DNA from: Asterias rubens
Taxonomy: Eukaryota; Echinodermata; Asteroidea; Forcipulatida; Asteriidae
DNA: 64,000 nucleotides
Direction of reading: 5' to 3'
Assembly (NCBI RefSeq): GCF_902459465.1
Contig: NC_047073.1
Span: 9,177,036 to 9,241,035, forward strand
The notes under the pieces were generated by a model. That model was given only the letters and a program-made list of their open reading frames with translations. It did no database searches and had not been told where the DNA came from. Positions 48,644 to 58,600 of the stretch are shown piece by piece. A program made the translations under genes and the position numbers. Positions within the stretch are counted from its first letter, which is position 1, and each line of letters begins with the position of its first letter.

Positions 48644-51600
48644 TTATTCTCGTACTGCTGTACCATCAACATGTAACTTGTGCACTGACACAAAATGGTC
48701 AAATCCAGACTTGATGACAAACTTCATGTGCCGTGCTGTCGTTGAGTCAAACTGTGAAAAGAAAAAGCAGAGATTTGAATATCAGCACAAACAATAAGGT
48801 ACCCCAACAATGTTTATATCTGGCATAGATTTTAAAGGGAAGGTACACGTTTTGTAATTGTCAAAAACCAGTCTTCTCACTTGGTGTATCCCATCATAAC
48901 CATAAAATAACAAGCCTGTGAAAATTTGGGCCCAATCGGTCATCCAAGTTGCGAGAAAATTATGAAAGAAAAACACCCTTGTTGGACAATTTGTGTGCTT
49001 TCAGATAAGAATAAAAGACTTCTAGCTGGAAGTTTTTTATTATTTTAGTGAGAAATTACCTCTTTCTCAAAAACTACGTTACTTCAGAGGGAGTCGTTCC
49101 CCACAATGTTTTATACTATCAACAGCTCTCCAATGCTCGCTACCAAGTCAGTTTTTAAGTTAATATTCAAAACCACATCCGATGAACCACCAGAACTTGA
49201 GTCAGATGCTCTTATGCTCGGCCATGACACCCCGACAGAAGAAGTGATTTAATACCTTGAATTCTTCCATCTGTAAAGAGGCATCCGATGGAGTCAGTTC
49301 TCTCTCATCCATGACTTCAAAGTCTTGTGGGTCCTGCAGAATGCTTCGATGAATACTCAACCCTCGAACTGTGACAATCAGGAAATTAATCAAGATAGAA
49401 CTTGTTTAATAGGGATACACAAGGAAATATGTCTTATTGAACTGGGGATGTTCTAGCTTGATTTCATGCACTTAAAGACACTGGACACTTTTGGTAATTG
49501 TCAAATACCAGTCTCCTCACTTAGTGTATCTTAACATATGCATACAATAACAAACCTGTGAAAATTTGAGCTCAATCGGTCGTCAAAGTTGCGAGATAAT
49601 AATGAAAGAAAAAACACCCTTGCCACACGAAGTTGTGTGCTTTCGGATGCTTGATTTCGAGACTTCAAATTCTAAATCTGAGGTCTCGAACTCAACTCCG
49701 TGGTAAATTACTTCTTTCTCGAAAACTACATTACTTCAGAGGGAGCTGTTTCTCACAATGTTGTATACTATCACCCTCTCCCCATTGCTCGTTACCAAGT
49801 AAGGTTTTATGATAATAATTATTTTGAGCAATTACCAATAGTGTCCACTGCCTTTAAGTTTCATAGCTTAGACTGTTACAATTATTGTAGAATACTGATG
49901 GGACAAACTCGGCTATAAATGTATGAAGTTCACCCGACGACTATTTTCAGGACAGTGAACAATTAGTTGGGACAGTTCCATCTATAAATGGGACTGTGCC
50001 AGCTTAAGTTGGGACAAGCCCACAAAAAATGGGACAGGGTCAGCAAAAGTTGTGGCTTACTAAAATTGGGACAGGGCCAGCTACAGTACGGGGCAGGGCC
50101 AAATTGTGACAGGGCCAGCTTATAATTGGGACATGCCTGACCATAACTGGGACAGGACCAGCTATTGTTGAGGGCAGGCTCAAATTGTGACGTGGCTAAC
50201 TAAAGTCAGGGCAGGACCAGCTATAGTTGGGGCAAGGCCAGTTGTTGTAATTGGGGACAGGCCCAAAGTGAGACGTGAACAACGAAAGTCGGGGCAGGAC
50301 CAGCTATAGTTGGGACAGGTCCAACTATATTTGACACCAGGGCCCAATTTCATAGAGCTGCTAAGCACAAACATTTGCGTAGCATACAATTTCTTCCTTG
50401 ATGATAGACAGGATTACCAACTAAATGTCCATTGGTTGCATATATTGCTTGTTACTGTATTCAGTTTAAGTAGGATTTGAAACTTTGCATGGTGGAAATA
50501 AGATATAGAAGAGTTTGCGGTAACACCATATGTAATGACTTTCTCTAAGTTAGTGAGTTAACCCAACGGTTCTTTTCAGAACCACCCCAACTCATTTAGA
50601 GAAAGTCATTACATGGTGTTACCGCAAACTCTTCTATATGTATTCAGTTGGTTTGTTTATCCTGAACATCACATGGACAGTTGGTTGGTAATCCTGTTTT
50701 TATCAAGGAAGACATTTCATGCTAAGCAAGTTCTTGTGCTTAGCAGCTCTATGAAATTGGGTCCAGGCCAGCTACCGGACAACACCAAAACTGCAATGGG
50801 ACAAGACCATTGACCAATAATATAATTGGGGAAGCCCCAGCTATAGCCTATTATGGGTGGGTTTGTTTAGCTTCTCTGGGTCGACCCTGGTCTGCCCGGA
50901 ACGTTTGAATAGCTTTGACGGGGCTCGCCCGGTCAGCCCCCAGTGCCCTGTTAGTGGAGTGGGTCAATTGGGGGTGACCTGAGGTGCATGCCGTCACCAT
51001 GAGAGGGCGAGTGTGATCGTTCGATTAGCTCCTGTCAGGGGCTCACCCGAGTGAGCCCCGCGGGGTAGACCCATGGAAGCTAATCGAGCGCACCCATTGT
51101 TGTTTCGAAATGGTTTATGTGGATCACATGATGAACAATTTTGAACATAGATCTTTGCAACTTCCTTACCATGGAAACAGAAGAGCCTAATTGTCTTAAT
51201 ATTCATGAGTCCTGGAAAACTGAGTATGAATTCCTGGGGGAACATCCCAGTGCTGATCCAAAATGTCTCTGGTTTACTGTAAACAAACAAAATATGTAAA
51301 TACAATAAATACATTTATGTCGAACTCTTACTCATGTTAAGATTGTTTCACAGCGCTGAACAGGGTCTGTTTATAAAAACAGAGCTTGTGTGTACAAAAA
51401 TAATAATAATAGATTTAGTTTACATTAAATGAACAGCATTTATAAAGTGCATTATGTACAACAGATTCCTCAATAGGCTTAATTATTATTATTAACAATA
51501 GTAGCGAAAGCTAAAACATAAACAAAGTAGAATAAATAAAGGCTCGCATTATGTTAAATAGAACAGTTATCCTACATTTAGAATCTTCAATAAAAAAAAC

Positions 51601-52177
51601 ACTTGAAGAAAACACTTAATTAATTTTAGAAAAAAGCTGCGACCATTAAAAATAATAATTAAAAAGAACTGTAACAGATTTGATAATCCTAAAAACAGAT
51701 TTCAGTTAAGAGTGCCTGTCATAGACCCAGTAACTGGGGCGCTGTATTCCTTTTTCGAAATTTTAACTGGGGCGCTGTATTCCTTTTAAGGAACTTTAAG
51801 GAAAATTTTCTGTCATACTAATAAATATGACAGAAATTCGAAAAAGGATACAGCGCCAGGTATGACAGAAACTGTCAAAATTAGATACTATATTATTCCA
51901 TATCGAATGAAAAAGTGGTGGCGCCATACGGAAACTTTTCCCTAGAACTGTTTCGGTTTTGTCCGCTGTCGTCTCCCGTGGAGCATGGAGGAATAAGTTA
52001 GACGTGGAGATGATAGCGGACGAAACCGAAATATTTTATGTCCATATCGCAACTGGTCAACACGAAAATTCACATATAAACTCACCCGTCCAACATGTTT
52101 TCTGGAGGGTAGTTTTCATCACTTGAACTCGTCAGGACGACTTTTGCACCCGCCTCACTTAAAGCAACATCAAACAT
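48644..52177 (-). CDS. IFT25 (HSPB11): Intraflagellar transport protein 25 (HSPB11), four coding exons
   Basis: IFT25 is a small jelly-roll protein that binds IFT27 in the IFT-B complex and helps move Hedgehog components out of cilia. Exons in transcript order: 52177-52086, 51276-51170, 49368-49256, 48751-48644; phases 2, 1, 0 agree, giving 139 residues (human 144). Matches run the whole length: TSSSDENYPPENMLDG, PETFWISTGMFPQEFILSF, then FEVMDERELTPSDASLQMEE, then ARHMKFVIKSGFDHFVSVHK and the stop after TAVRE. The start chosen is MFDVALSEAG; a TTTTGCAG acceptor lies 2 bp before the ATG, so a 5' non-coding exon probably exists upstream. Introns contain two family A MITEs, a degenerate tandem array and several hairpins. 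Confidence 0.92.
48830..49172. mobile_element. Family A MITE, right end lost (48.8 kb)
   Basis: It starts TTTTAAAGGGAAGGTACACG and contains TGAGAAATTACCTCTTTCTC and GAGGGAGTCGTTCCCCACAA. The right terminus merges into a tRNA-Leu-like SINE fragment at 49185-49232. Confidence 0.75.
49180..49235 (-). mobile_element. tRNA-Leu-like SINE head fragment
   Basis: GAACCACCAGAACTTGAGTC, AGATGCTCTTATGCTCGGCC and ATGACACC are the tRNA-like head on the minus strand. It ends 20 bp from the IFT25 exon 3 donor. Confidence 0.55.
49470..49857. mobile_element. Family A MITE (49.5 kb)
   Basis: It starts ACTTAAAGACACTGGACACT and ends AATAGTGTCCACTGCCTTTAA. Both termini and the inner arms are complete. Confidence 0.9.
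49940..50335. repeat. Degenerate ~25-30-bp tandem repeat (GGGACAGGxCCAGCTATAGTTG)
   Basis: Roughly a dozen loosely matching units carry GGGACAGG(G/T)CCA(G/A)CT(A/T)TA and AAATTG(T/G)GACA. Divergence between units is high, so the array is old. It lies in the IFT25 intron between exons 2 and 3. Confidence 0.7.
50338..50768. mobile_element. Family C MITE split by a nested family D hairpin
   Basis: The outer ends AGGGCCCAATTTCATAGAGC and GCTCTATGAAATTGGGTCC belong to family C, with GACAGGATTACCAACTAAAT / GTTGGTAATCCTGTTTTTAT arms. Between them 50512-50640 is a second palindrome. Confidence 0.8.
50512..50640. mobile_element. Family D hairpin nested in family C
   Basis: GAGTTTGCGGTAACACCATA, TGTAATGACTTTCTCTAA pairs with TTTAGAGAAAGTCATTACAT and GGTGTTACCGCAAACTC. 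The loop contains AACGGTTCTTTTCAGAACCA, as in the family D copy at 57045-57070. Confidence 0.85.
50866..51104. mobile_element. GC-rich imperfect hairpin element
   Basis: TGGGTGGGTTTGTTTAGCTT with TCTGGGTCGACC pairs loosely with GGGTAGACCCATGGAAGCTA and GAGCGCACCCA. Inner GGGCTCGCCCGG / CTCACCCGAGTGAGCC arms also pair. It ends about 65 bp from the IFT25 exon 2 donor. Confidence 0.55.
51400..51500. repeat. Family E repeat fragment
   Basis: AATAATAATAGATTTAGTTT, ACAGCATTTATAAAGTGCAT and GTACAACAG, as in 38140-38260. Confidence 0.4.
51727..51865. mobile_element. Hairpin element (GGCGCTGTATTCCTTTTTCG)
   Basis: CTGGGGCGCTGTATTCCTTT with TTCGAAATTT is inverted against AAATTCGAAAAAGGATACAG and CGCC at 51832-51860. 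The left arm is partly duplicated (51734-51753 and 51769-51788). Confidence 0.7.
51878..52040. mobile_element. Right arm of the 46.2-kb hairpin family plus an 85-bp hairpin
   Basis: 51878-51948 repeats 46284-46350 (AGATACTATATTATT, GAATGAAAAAGTGGTGG). It is followed at 51950-52035 by GTTTCGGTTTTGTCCGCTGT / ATAGCGGACGAAACCGAAAT, a separate hairpin with TCGTCTC / GAGATGA inner pairs. Confidence 0.65.
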
Positions 52178-52567
52178 ACTGCAAAATGTTGTCAAGTCAC
52201 AAATAAATAGAACAATGTGTGACAAAAAACGGCTTTCTGAACGTTGTCTTTTGGAGCAACACACAGGCGTCCGTGGTTACACCGGTTTTTTTTAACAAGA
52301 ATGTGAGTGACCTTTGACATCCGCGCCTACCTGATCAACGCGCGTGGTCTTCTCTCAAGAAGTCCAGTAATAACATCCGTGGTCTTTTTTCAAGAAGCAG
52401 CATGCATATCCGACGAGTTTGCCGTAGGGGGCCTACTTGCACAGAACAACTACACGTACCACGGACTATTATTATAATGTCTGTGACACGTACGAGTTAG
52501 ATCCATGATCATAGTTAATTAATTTGAAATGGCACCTATAGGAAACTAATCATGTTGCATATCTCCA

Positions 52568-52768
52568 GGGGTGGATTTCACAAGGTAGTCCTAACTTATA
52601 GGACTAGTCCTAGGCAATGCTAAGAGATAATACCAGTCCTAAGTATCCTAACTTAGGACTGGTCCTATCTCTTAGCATTGCCTAGGACTATAAGAACTGG
52701 TCCTATCTCTTAGCATTGCCTAGGACTAGTCCTAAGTTAGGACTACCTTTGTGAAATCCACCCCGTAG
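52568..52768. mobile_element. Palindromic MITE built from AGTCCTAAGTTAGGACT blocks
   Basis: The ends GGGGTGGATTTCACAAGGTA and TACCTTTGTGAAATCCACCCC are inverted. The interior repeats TAGGACTAGTCCTA, AGCATTGCCTAGGACTA and CTGGTCCTATCTCTTAGCAT in alternating orientation. It lies about 390 bp upstream of the IFT25 ATG. Confidence 0.85.
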
Positions 52769-52787
52769 TTTGATCCATCAGGCAATA

Positions 52788-53169
52788 TGGAAAGGCACTG
52801 ATGCAGTGGACAATGAGTGTCAAAAACACCAGTAGGCCTATTCTAAGTCACTTGGTGTAATCCCAACAAAACAAATATAAACATACAATAACAAACCTGT
52901 AAAAATAATTTGGCTCAATGTTGTTTTTCAAACGTGCAAGAAATTAATGTGGGTTTTGTGCGCTTTCAGATGATGCATCATAACAGGCTTGCGCTTCAGC
53001 TGAAGTGTCACTAGGTGTAGGCCTACCTCTTTCCTCAAATACTACATTTTTCAGAGGGAGCCGTTTCTCACAATATTTTATCAAAAGCTCTCCATTGCCC
53101 GTTACCAAGTTACTTTTTATGCTAACAACTATTTTAAGAAATTACCAATAGTGACCAGTGCCTTTAAAG
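52788..53169. mobile_element. Family A MITE, diverged (52.8 kb)
   Basis: The left end AAAGGCACTGATGCAGTGGA is altered. The right end CAATAGTGACCAGTGCCTTTAAA is intact. Confidence 0.8.
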
Positions 53170-53362
53170 GGAAGTAACTCAGAAGAAGAAAGAAAAAAAA
53201 AAAAAAATACCACATGAATAAATAATAATAATAAAATAATTAGACTAAGCACCGAGTAAGCTACTTTCCTAACACAGTGCGGGTATGGGTGTGTTAAGCG
53301 GGCGTTCGGCGGTCACAAATTCTTCGTTTATAGTAAACAAATCAAAATTGTTAGTTTATAAT

Positions 53363-54751
53363 ATAAAATTATAACAAAGAGGCGCAAGAGGCGCTCATCA
53401 GAGCTAAGGAAACACCTTGTATCTAGGGGACACAGCGAACGTAGGGTCCAACTTGCTATCAACAGGGCTCTCAACGTACCTCGTCATACTCTGTTGACTA
53501 ACACGGGAGCTAAAAAACCTCCTACCAATAGAGTTGCTTTGGTCACCACCTTCCACCCCAAACTACCCAAACTTCCCTCAATTCTCAATAATAACATGCC
53601 TATACTTCACTCCTCCAGCAGGTTACACTCAGCAATCACTGAGGTTCCCATGGTTGCATTCCGCCGCCCTAAGAACCTTGGTGACATACTAGTCAGGGCC
53701 AAACTTCCCCCAGGTACAGTCCAAACACAACCCCCGACAGATATACTGGGCTGTCACAAATGTACCCGTTCCAAATGCAAAACGTGTCTGCACATTAAGC
53801 CCTCACTTAAGGTGAAGAGTCATACCACTGGCTCTTCATACAACATCAAGACCGACTCTGAATGCAGCACGTCTAATGTAGTCTATGTCATATCATGTAA
53901 GAGATGTGGGCTACAATATGTGGGAGAGACTAAGACCAAACTTAGTCTTCGCTTTGCGAATCATGTCTCTTCCATAAAGACTAAGAAACCGTACCCAGTC
54001 TCTATCCACTTCAACAGCCCCAATCATAGTGTCATTGATGTTGAACTTCTGGTGATTGAAGCTTGCAATGGTGATGACACACACCGCAAGAATAGAGAAT
54101 CACACTGGATTCACCAACTCAAGACAGTAAAACCCTTTGGACTTAACATAAACACTGGTGTTAAATAACTTCTCATTACCCTCCACTTCACTTCTGCCTA
54201 AGAACTCATATGTTGTATATATTCTGTACATAAAGTATAAATTAACCTAGTTTAAAGTTGTTTTTATAAATTCATCACTGTAACTATCTGATGTAAGTAA
54301 CCCCCCCCCTTTTTTTCCACAGGTCCCTCATACCTATTTTTAAAATCGTCATACCTTTGATCTTGCTATTCTTATTAATTGACCATTGTTAGTTGCATCA
54401 TGATGCAACTTGCTCTCTAATCCTACCCTTTCATGTCTCCCTCCATTGTTGTCGAACAATACATTTACCACTTTTATGGTCCAGTAACCCTTCCTTTCAT
54501 TCTAAACATCCTTTGTCCTCGCCACTTCACTCCTATTGGTTCATAGCCCCCAATATTGTTTCTGAAATAGGAACTTTGATTGGCTGTTATTTTCCCGCTT
54601 CTTTCTGGATCCTTTCCTTAATCCCTTTCCCCCTCTCTTTTTCTATAAATGGATATGTATTTGTTTGTACTTGTCTTATGCCTCTGAAGAAGGTCCGGAT
54701 TGGATCGAAAGCTAAGGCCATCTACCCTATTCATTATAAAATTATAACAAA
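53363..54751 (+). mobile_element. Penelope-like retroelement, 5'-truncated, with GIY-YIG endonuclease
   Basis: An open frame from about 53374 to 54168 encodes the C-terminal part of a Penelope-type protein: KRRKRRSSELRKHLVSRGH, then VPRHTLLTN, a zinc-finger linker (CHKCTRSKCKTCLH), and a GIY-YIG endonuclease domain (VVYVISCKRCGLQYVGETKT, catalytic LRFANH, then RESHWIHQLKT and GLNIN). The 3' UTR runs to about 54735 and holds a hammerhead-like core at 54684-54710. The element is flanked by a 16-bp direct repeat (ATAAAATTATAACAAA at 53363-53378 and 54736-54751). The catalytic reverse-transcriptase palm is absent, so this copy cannot move by itself. The open frame suggests a fairly young insertion between IFT25 and TYMP. 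Confidence 0.85.
54684..54715 (+). ncRNA. Hammerhead-ribozyme-like core in the Penelope 3' UTR
   Basis: CTGAAGA at 54684-54690 is followed by GGTCC, loop GGATT, GGATC (5-bp stem with one G-U) and GAAAG at 54707-54711. CTGANGA, stem II and GAAA are the defining conserved half of hammerhead ribozymes, which are known in Penelope-like elements. I cannot draw a convincing stem III or an NUH cleavage site here, so activity is unproven. Confidence 0.35.
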
Positions 54752-55102
54752 CACATATTGTTGCTGATGATACTGTTTGTCCAAAGTCCGTCCATACGAC
54801 GTCCTTATCAATGGTCATGCAAGGGCGCCATCATAATGTGACAACCCGGCCCTTAGATAAGAAACAAATCATGACAAACCAACACCGCAGTGCGCACGGA
54901 GAGTGACGAGAAAACCCCGCATATTATCGACATTCACCCTCCCCCTGCCTGCCACCACCTCTCCAGCCACACCCCGGCCCTAAACTAACAAATCATCCTG
55001 CAGTGCTGCATGTTTCCTCAAAAATGTTGTTATGCCACCAGAAGCTCCTGTACTAACAAGTAAGTTTGTATTGCCATAGTAAAGCGTACACTCACATTCC
55101 CT

Positions 55103-55477
55103 CAAAGCCATTGCACACTTTCGGTAAATAGTATTGTCCAAAGGCCCACACTTCCTGTATCACAACTTATACATAAAATAACAAATCTGTGAAAATTTAG
55201 GCTCAATCGGTCATTGGTGTCGTGAGAAAATAACGGGAAAACCCACCCTTGTTTCCACACGTTTCGCCGTGTCATGACATGTGTTTACTATATTATCCAT
55301 AATTCTCGTTGTCGAGAATTGATATTGTTTTAATATTTTCTCAAAAAGTAAAGCATTTCATGGGATGACATTTCAAGAGAAGTATTTTACCATTACCTTC
55401 TGTAAACCCTGTACGTTATTTGTAAATCTGTGAACTTTTATTTTTTTTTCGGTTCCGAAAGTGTATAATGGCTTTAA
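55103..55477. mobile_element. Palindromic MITE, family B copy 2 (inverted relative to copy 1)
   Basis: CTCAAAGCCATTGCACACTT and GTGTATAATGGCTTTAAA are the ends. GTTGTCGAGAATTG, ACACGTTTCGCCGTGTCATG and CAAAGGCCCACACTTC match copy 1 reversed. It ends about 170 bp before the TYMP start codon. Confidence 0.8.
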
Positions 55478-55648
55478 AAAAGTCCCATTGATAAGCACGA
55501 CAACACATGCACCTGTTTCACTCGCAATAGTTGCTCAACGAACGCGGTACGCGTGTGGGAGAGTCCCCCCCCGGAGCAAGGGCATGCAGTGAGTCCAGTA
55601 TCACACACAGTCACTTCAGCACACTGGTATTGCTCTATACATTCCACC
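55478..55648 (+). promoter_or_regulatory. TYMP upstream region
   Basis: The 171 bp between a family B MITE and the TYMP ATG have CGCGGTACGCG, ACGCGTGTGG and CACTCGCAATAG but no clear TATA box. The start codon context is CCACCATGG, a strong Kozak match. Confidence 0.35.
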
Positions 55649-58600
55649 ATGGAATCTCCCGGTCGTCAGGTTGACATGAATTGCAACAAGTCCAAGTTTC
55701 GTATGCCAGATATCATTGCCAAGAAGAGGGATGGGGAAGAGCTGTCCACCCAAGAGATTGAATGGTTTGTCGAGAAGATGCCGAGCGTGGATGACAGTCA
55801 GATAGGTAGGAGAATCTCACAGTTAATCTCTAAGAAAATACAATCACCACAACAACAACACACCGGGGAATTCCCATTTTTTCTGATGACGTGTAGCCAT
55901 TTCTACCTCCATTATTAAGACACTGCAGTGGACACTATTGGTAATATTGTTAAAGACCAGTCTTCTCACTTGCTGCTATCTCAGCATAATGCATAAAATA
56001 ACAAACCTTTGAAAATTTGAGCTCAATCGGTCGTCGAAGTTGCGAAATAATGAAAGAAAACAATAACCCTCTGTCATGGTCACACGAAGTAAGTTGTGTG
56101 CGTTACATAAGATGGTTGATTTCGAGACCTCAAATTCCAAGTCTGAGGTCTCGAAATCAAATTCGTGGAATTGCTTCTTTCTCGAAAACTACTCCACTTT
56201 AGAGGGAGCCGTCTCTCACAATGTTTTATACTACCAACCTCTCACCATTACTCGTTACCAAGTAAGGATTTATGCTAATAAATATTTTGAGTAATCTTTT
56301 TCTAGGCCGATGTAGATTTAACCAAATGATCGTATTTTGTTACAAAACGAGCCACATTCTGGCCATGGCAGGCAATATTATTTGGAAACTTGGCATTTTG
56401 TGTCATATTTTCACATAAAAACTCCTTTCATTATGAATATACCTATTATGAGATTGTCCTTTTTTTTGTACAAAATGAGTGAAAAGTTGAAGCAGGAAAA
56501 GAAGAGTTTTCCTTAAAGTGAAAGCTGAACAAAGATGTGCCCATGGCGCAATCCATGATGTGCCCTCTATTTTTCGCAAAAAATTGAACCCAGCCCTGTT
56601 TATTCATCACACGAAAGCGAAAGCGATTCGAACGAACTGTGTGACATGACACGGCCCGTACAGTAGTGTGAACAAGGTTTGCTGAGCATACATGTAGTTA
56701 TTGAGCACATTCTAACTACGGACGCAGCTGTGTTTTATCGTTATATGGACTTTCCTTTGTCCACTAATGACAATATTAAACATTAAAAAAATAATAACAA
56801 AATAAACTATGGACGTGTGTTTTAGTCCGCAAATAAAAATTACATACACATTTTCTCCTTTAACAATGGTGCCATTTGCTACATTGCTGCACTTTATAGG
56901 CTTACAATTGTGTTGGCTGAACAACAATAAAATCTGCCTTTAAAAACGTACAGGAGAATGTCTGATAACTAATGTTTCGAGGTTATACAATCTTATTCAG
57001 TTTTCTCCAGAAGACGATCACAGCATACTGATCGAAACGTCGAGTCGAAACCAACAGTTCTTTTCAGAACCACCCCAACTCGTTAGAGATAATAACAGTC
57101 ATTACATGGTGTTACCGCAAACCTTTCCAAGTAATCTTATTTGTGTATCGAACAATTTGTATTTTCCCCATCTATTTTTTATGATTTGTTGTTGTTATTA
57201 TTATTATTTTTCCTTCTTCCTTTTTAGTGTTTGGGGGCGGGGGGGGGCGGATGTTGATGTGTTGATTCGTATATAAAGCAGTAATCAATGTATTTATGTA
57301 ACAGTGGTAATACGGCCGCCAAAGAGGTAATTACAAAGTTCATTGCGTTTGAATGCTGGGCCAATGTATACAGATACAGATGGAACACAATTTTATCAAC
57401 GATTAATATTCTCATGGTCAACATTGTTTTCCAACCATCGATAGGAGCTTTTCTGATGGCGATGTATTTAAAGGGGCTCTCTCGTGACGAGACAGCGGCC
57501 CTTACCAAGGCCATGCAGAACAGTGGAGACGTGCTCCATTGGCCCCCGGAGTGGAAGGGTTTGGTGGTTGATAAACACTCCACCGGAGGAATCGGAGATA
57601 AGATTAGCCTACCCCTTGCTCCGGCCCTGGCCGCTTGCGGAATGAAGGTATAATAATATGTAATAAATATAATGACGTGTGTAAAGCATCACAGTAATAA
57701 CATAAGAAGTATAAGGCCAAGTAAAAAGAAATACCAGTTGATCGTCCGGGTCTTTCCAAAAAGAGAAGGACGAGGGCCTTTTTATTTTCTGATTTTTATT
57801 TCTTTCAAAGGTGGCCGCCAAGCATTTTAATTCAAACTGGCCAAGAATTCTGTAGTTTAAAGTAACCACTTATGTAGTTACAAGTTCTTAAAAAAGTATT
57901 ATAGACAAAATGAAATTAATTTATCTTTTTGACCAAACAAAAATAAAAAAAATATATATATATAAAATAGTAAGAAACAAGGATGCGGCCTAAAAAAGGA
58001 TGAGGGAATGGACGATCAACTGGTATTATTATTATTATTTTTTTGCCTAAGGTTTTTGAGGCATTTGGTGGCGGGAAATTATTCAGTTGGCGGTAACACC
58101 ATTATCATACTTTGCTGTAGACTTTTTTTTGAGAACTTGCATAAGCGGCAGTAGAATACAGAGACAAGTTTGTTTGCTTTTTGCATAGTTTCTTGTAAAG
58201 CGCGGTGGTACCATGTATTAGAGCGCTCTATAAATGCCCGCTTTCTCAAGACAATTTCTCAAAGAAGAACGTCATGAATCAGAGACGTCATGAAACCAAA
58301 CACGGACAAAAGCCAGTTGCATACTTTTTGGGGACAAGAACTGGAAAAGCTTTCTTCGCCCATGCAAGGGCCTTCTTTTTTTGGCAAGCCGACTTGGCAT
58401 ACAATCAAAATCATCAAAAATATAAATTACCAAATCACACCAGAATGTGTTTTGATCGGTATACACTGTATAACAAGTTTAGAAATCTGAATCAAAAATT
58501 ACCCGTTTGTTTTTAGTAAAGCTGTGCCATTCAAAGGGTCACATAAACATTTTGTAAAAGTAAGCCGGCCATAATGGCAATTGCAATGCAATATTCTCAC

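Noticed and set aside
49185..49232. Possible tRNA gene next to IFT25 exon 3
   Set aside because: Only a class II tRNA-like head fragment without a 3' half; it matches the Leu-like SINE heads.
54393..54767. 124-residue frame after the Penelope ORF
   Set aside because: It lies in the element's 3' UTR, including the structured core, and has no similarity that I recognise.
57224..57583. 119-residue minus-strand frame over TYMP exon 2
   Set aside because: Antisense of a conserved exon ([10 protein letters not shown] on the plus strand).
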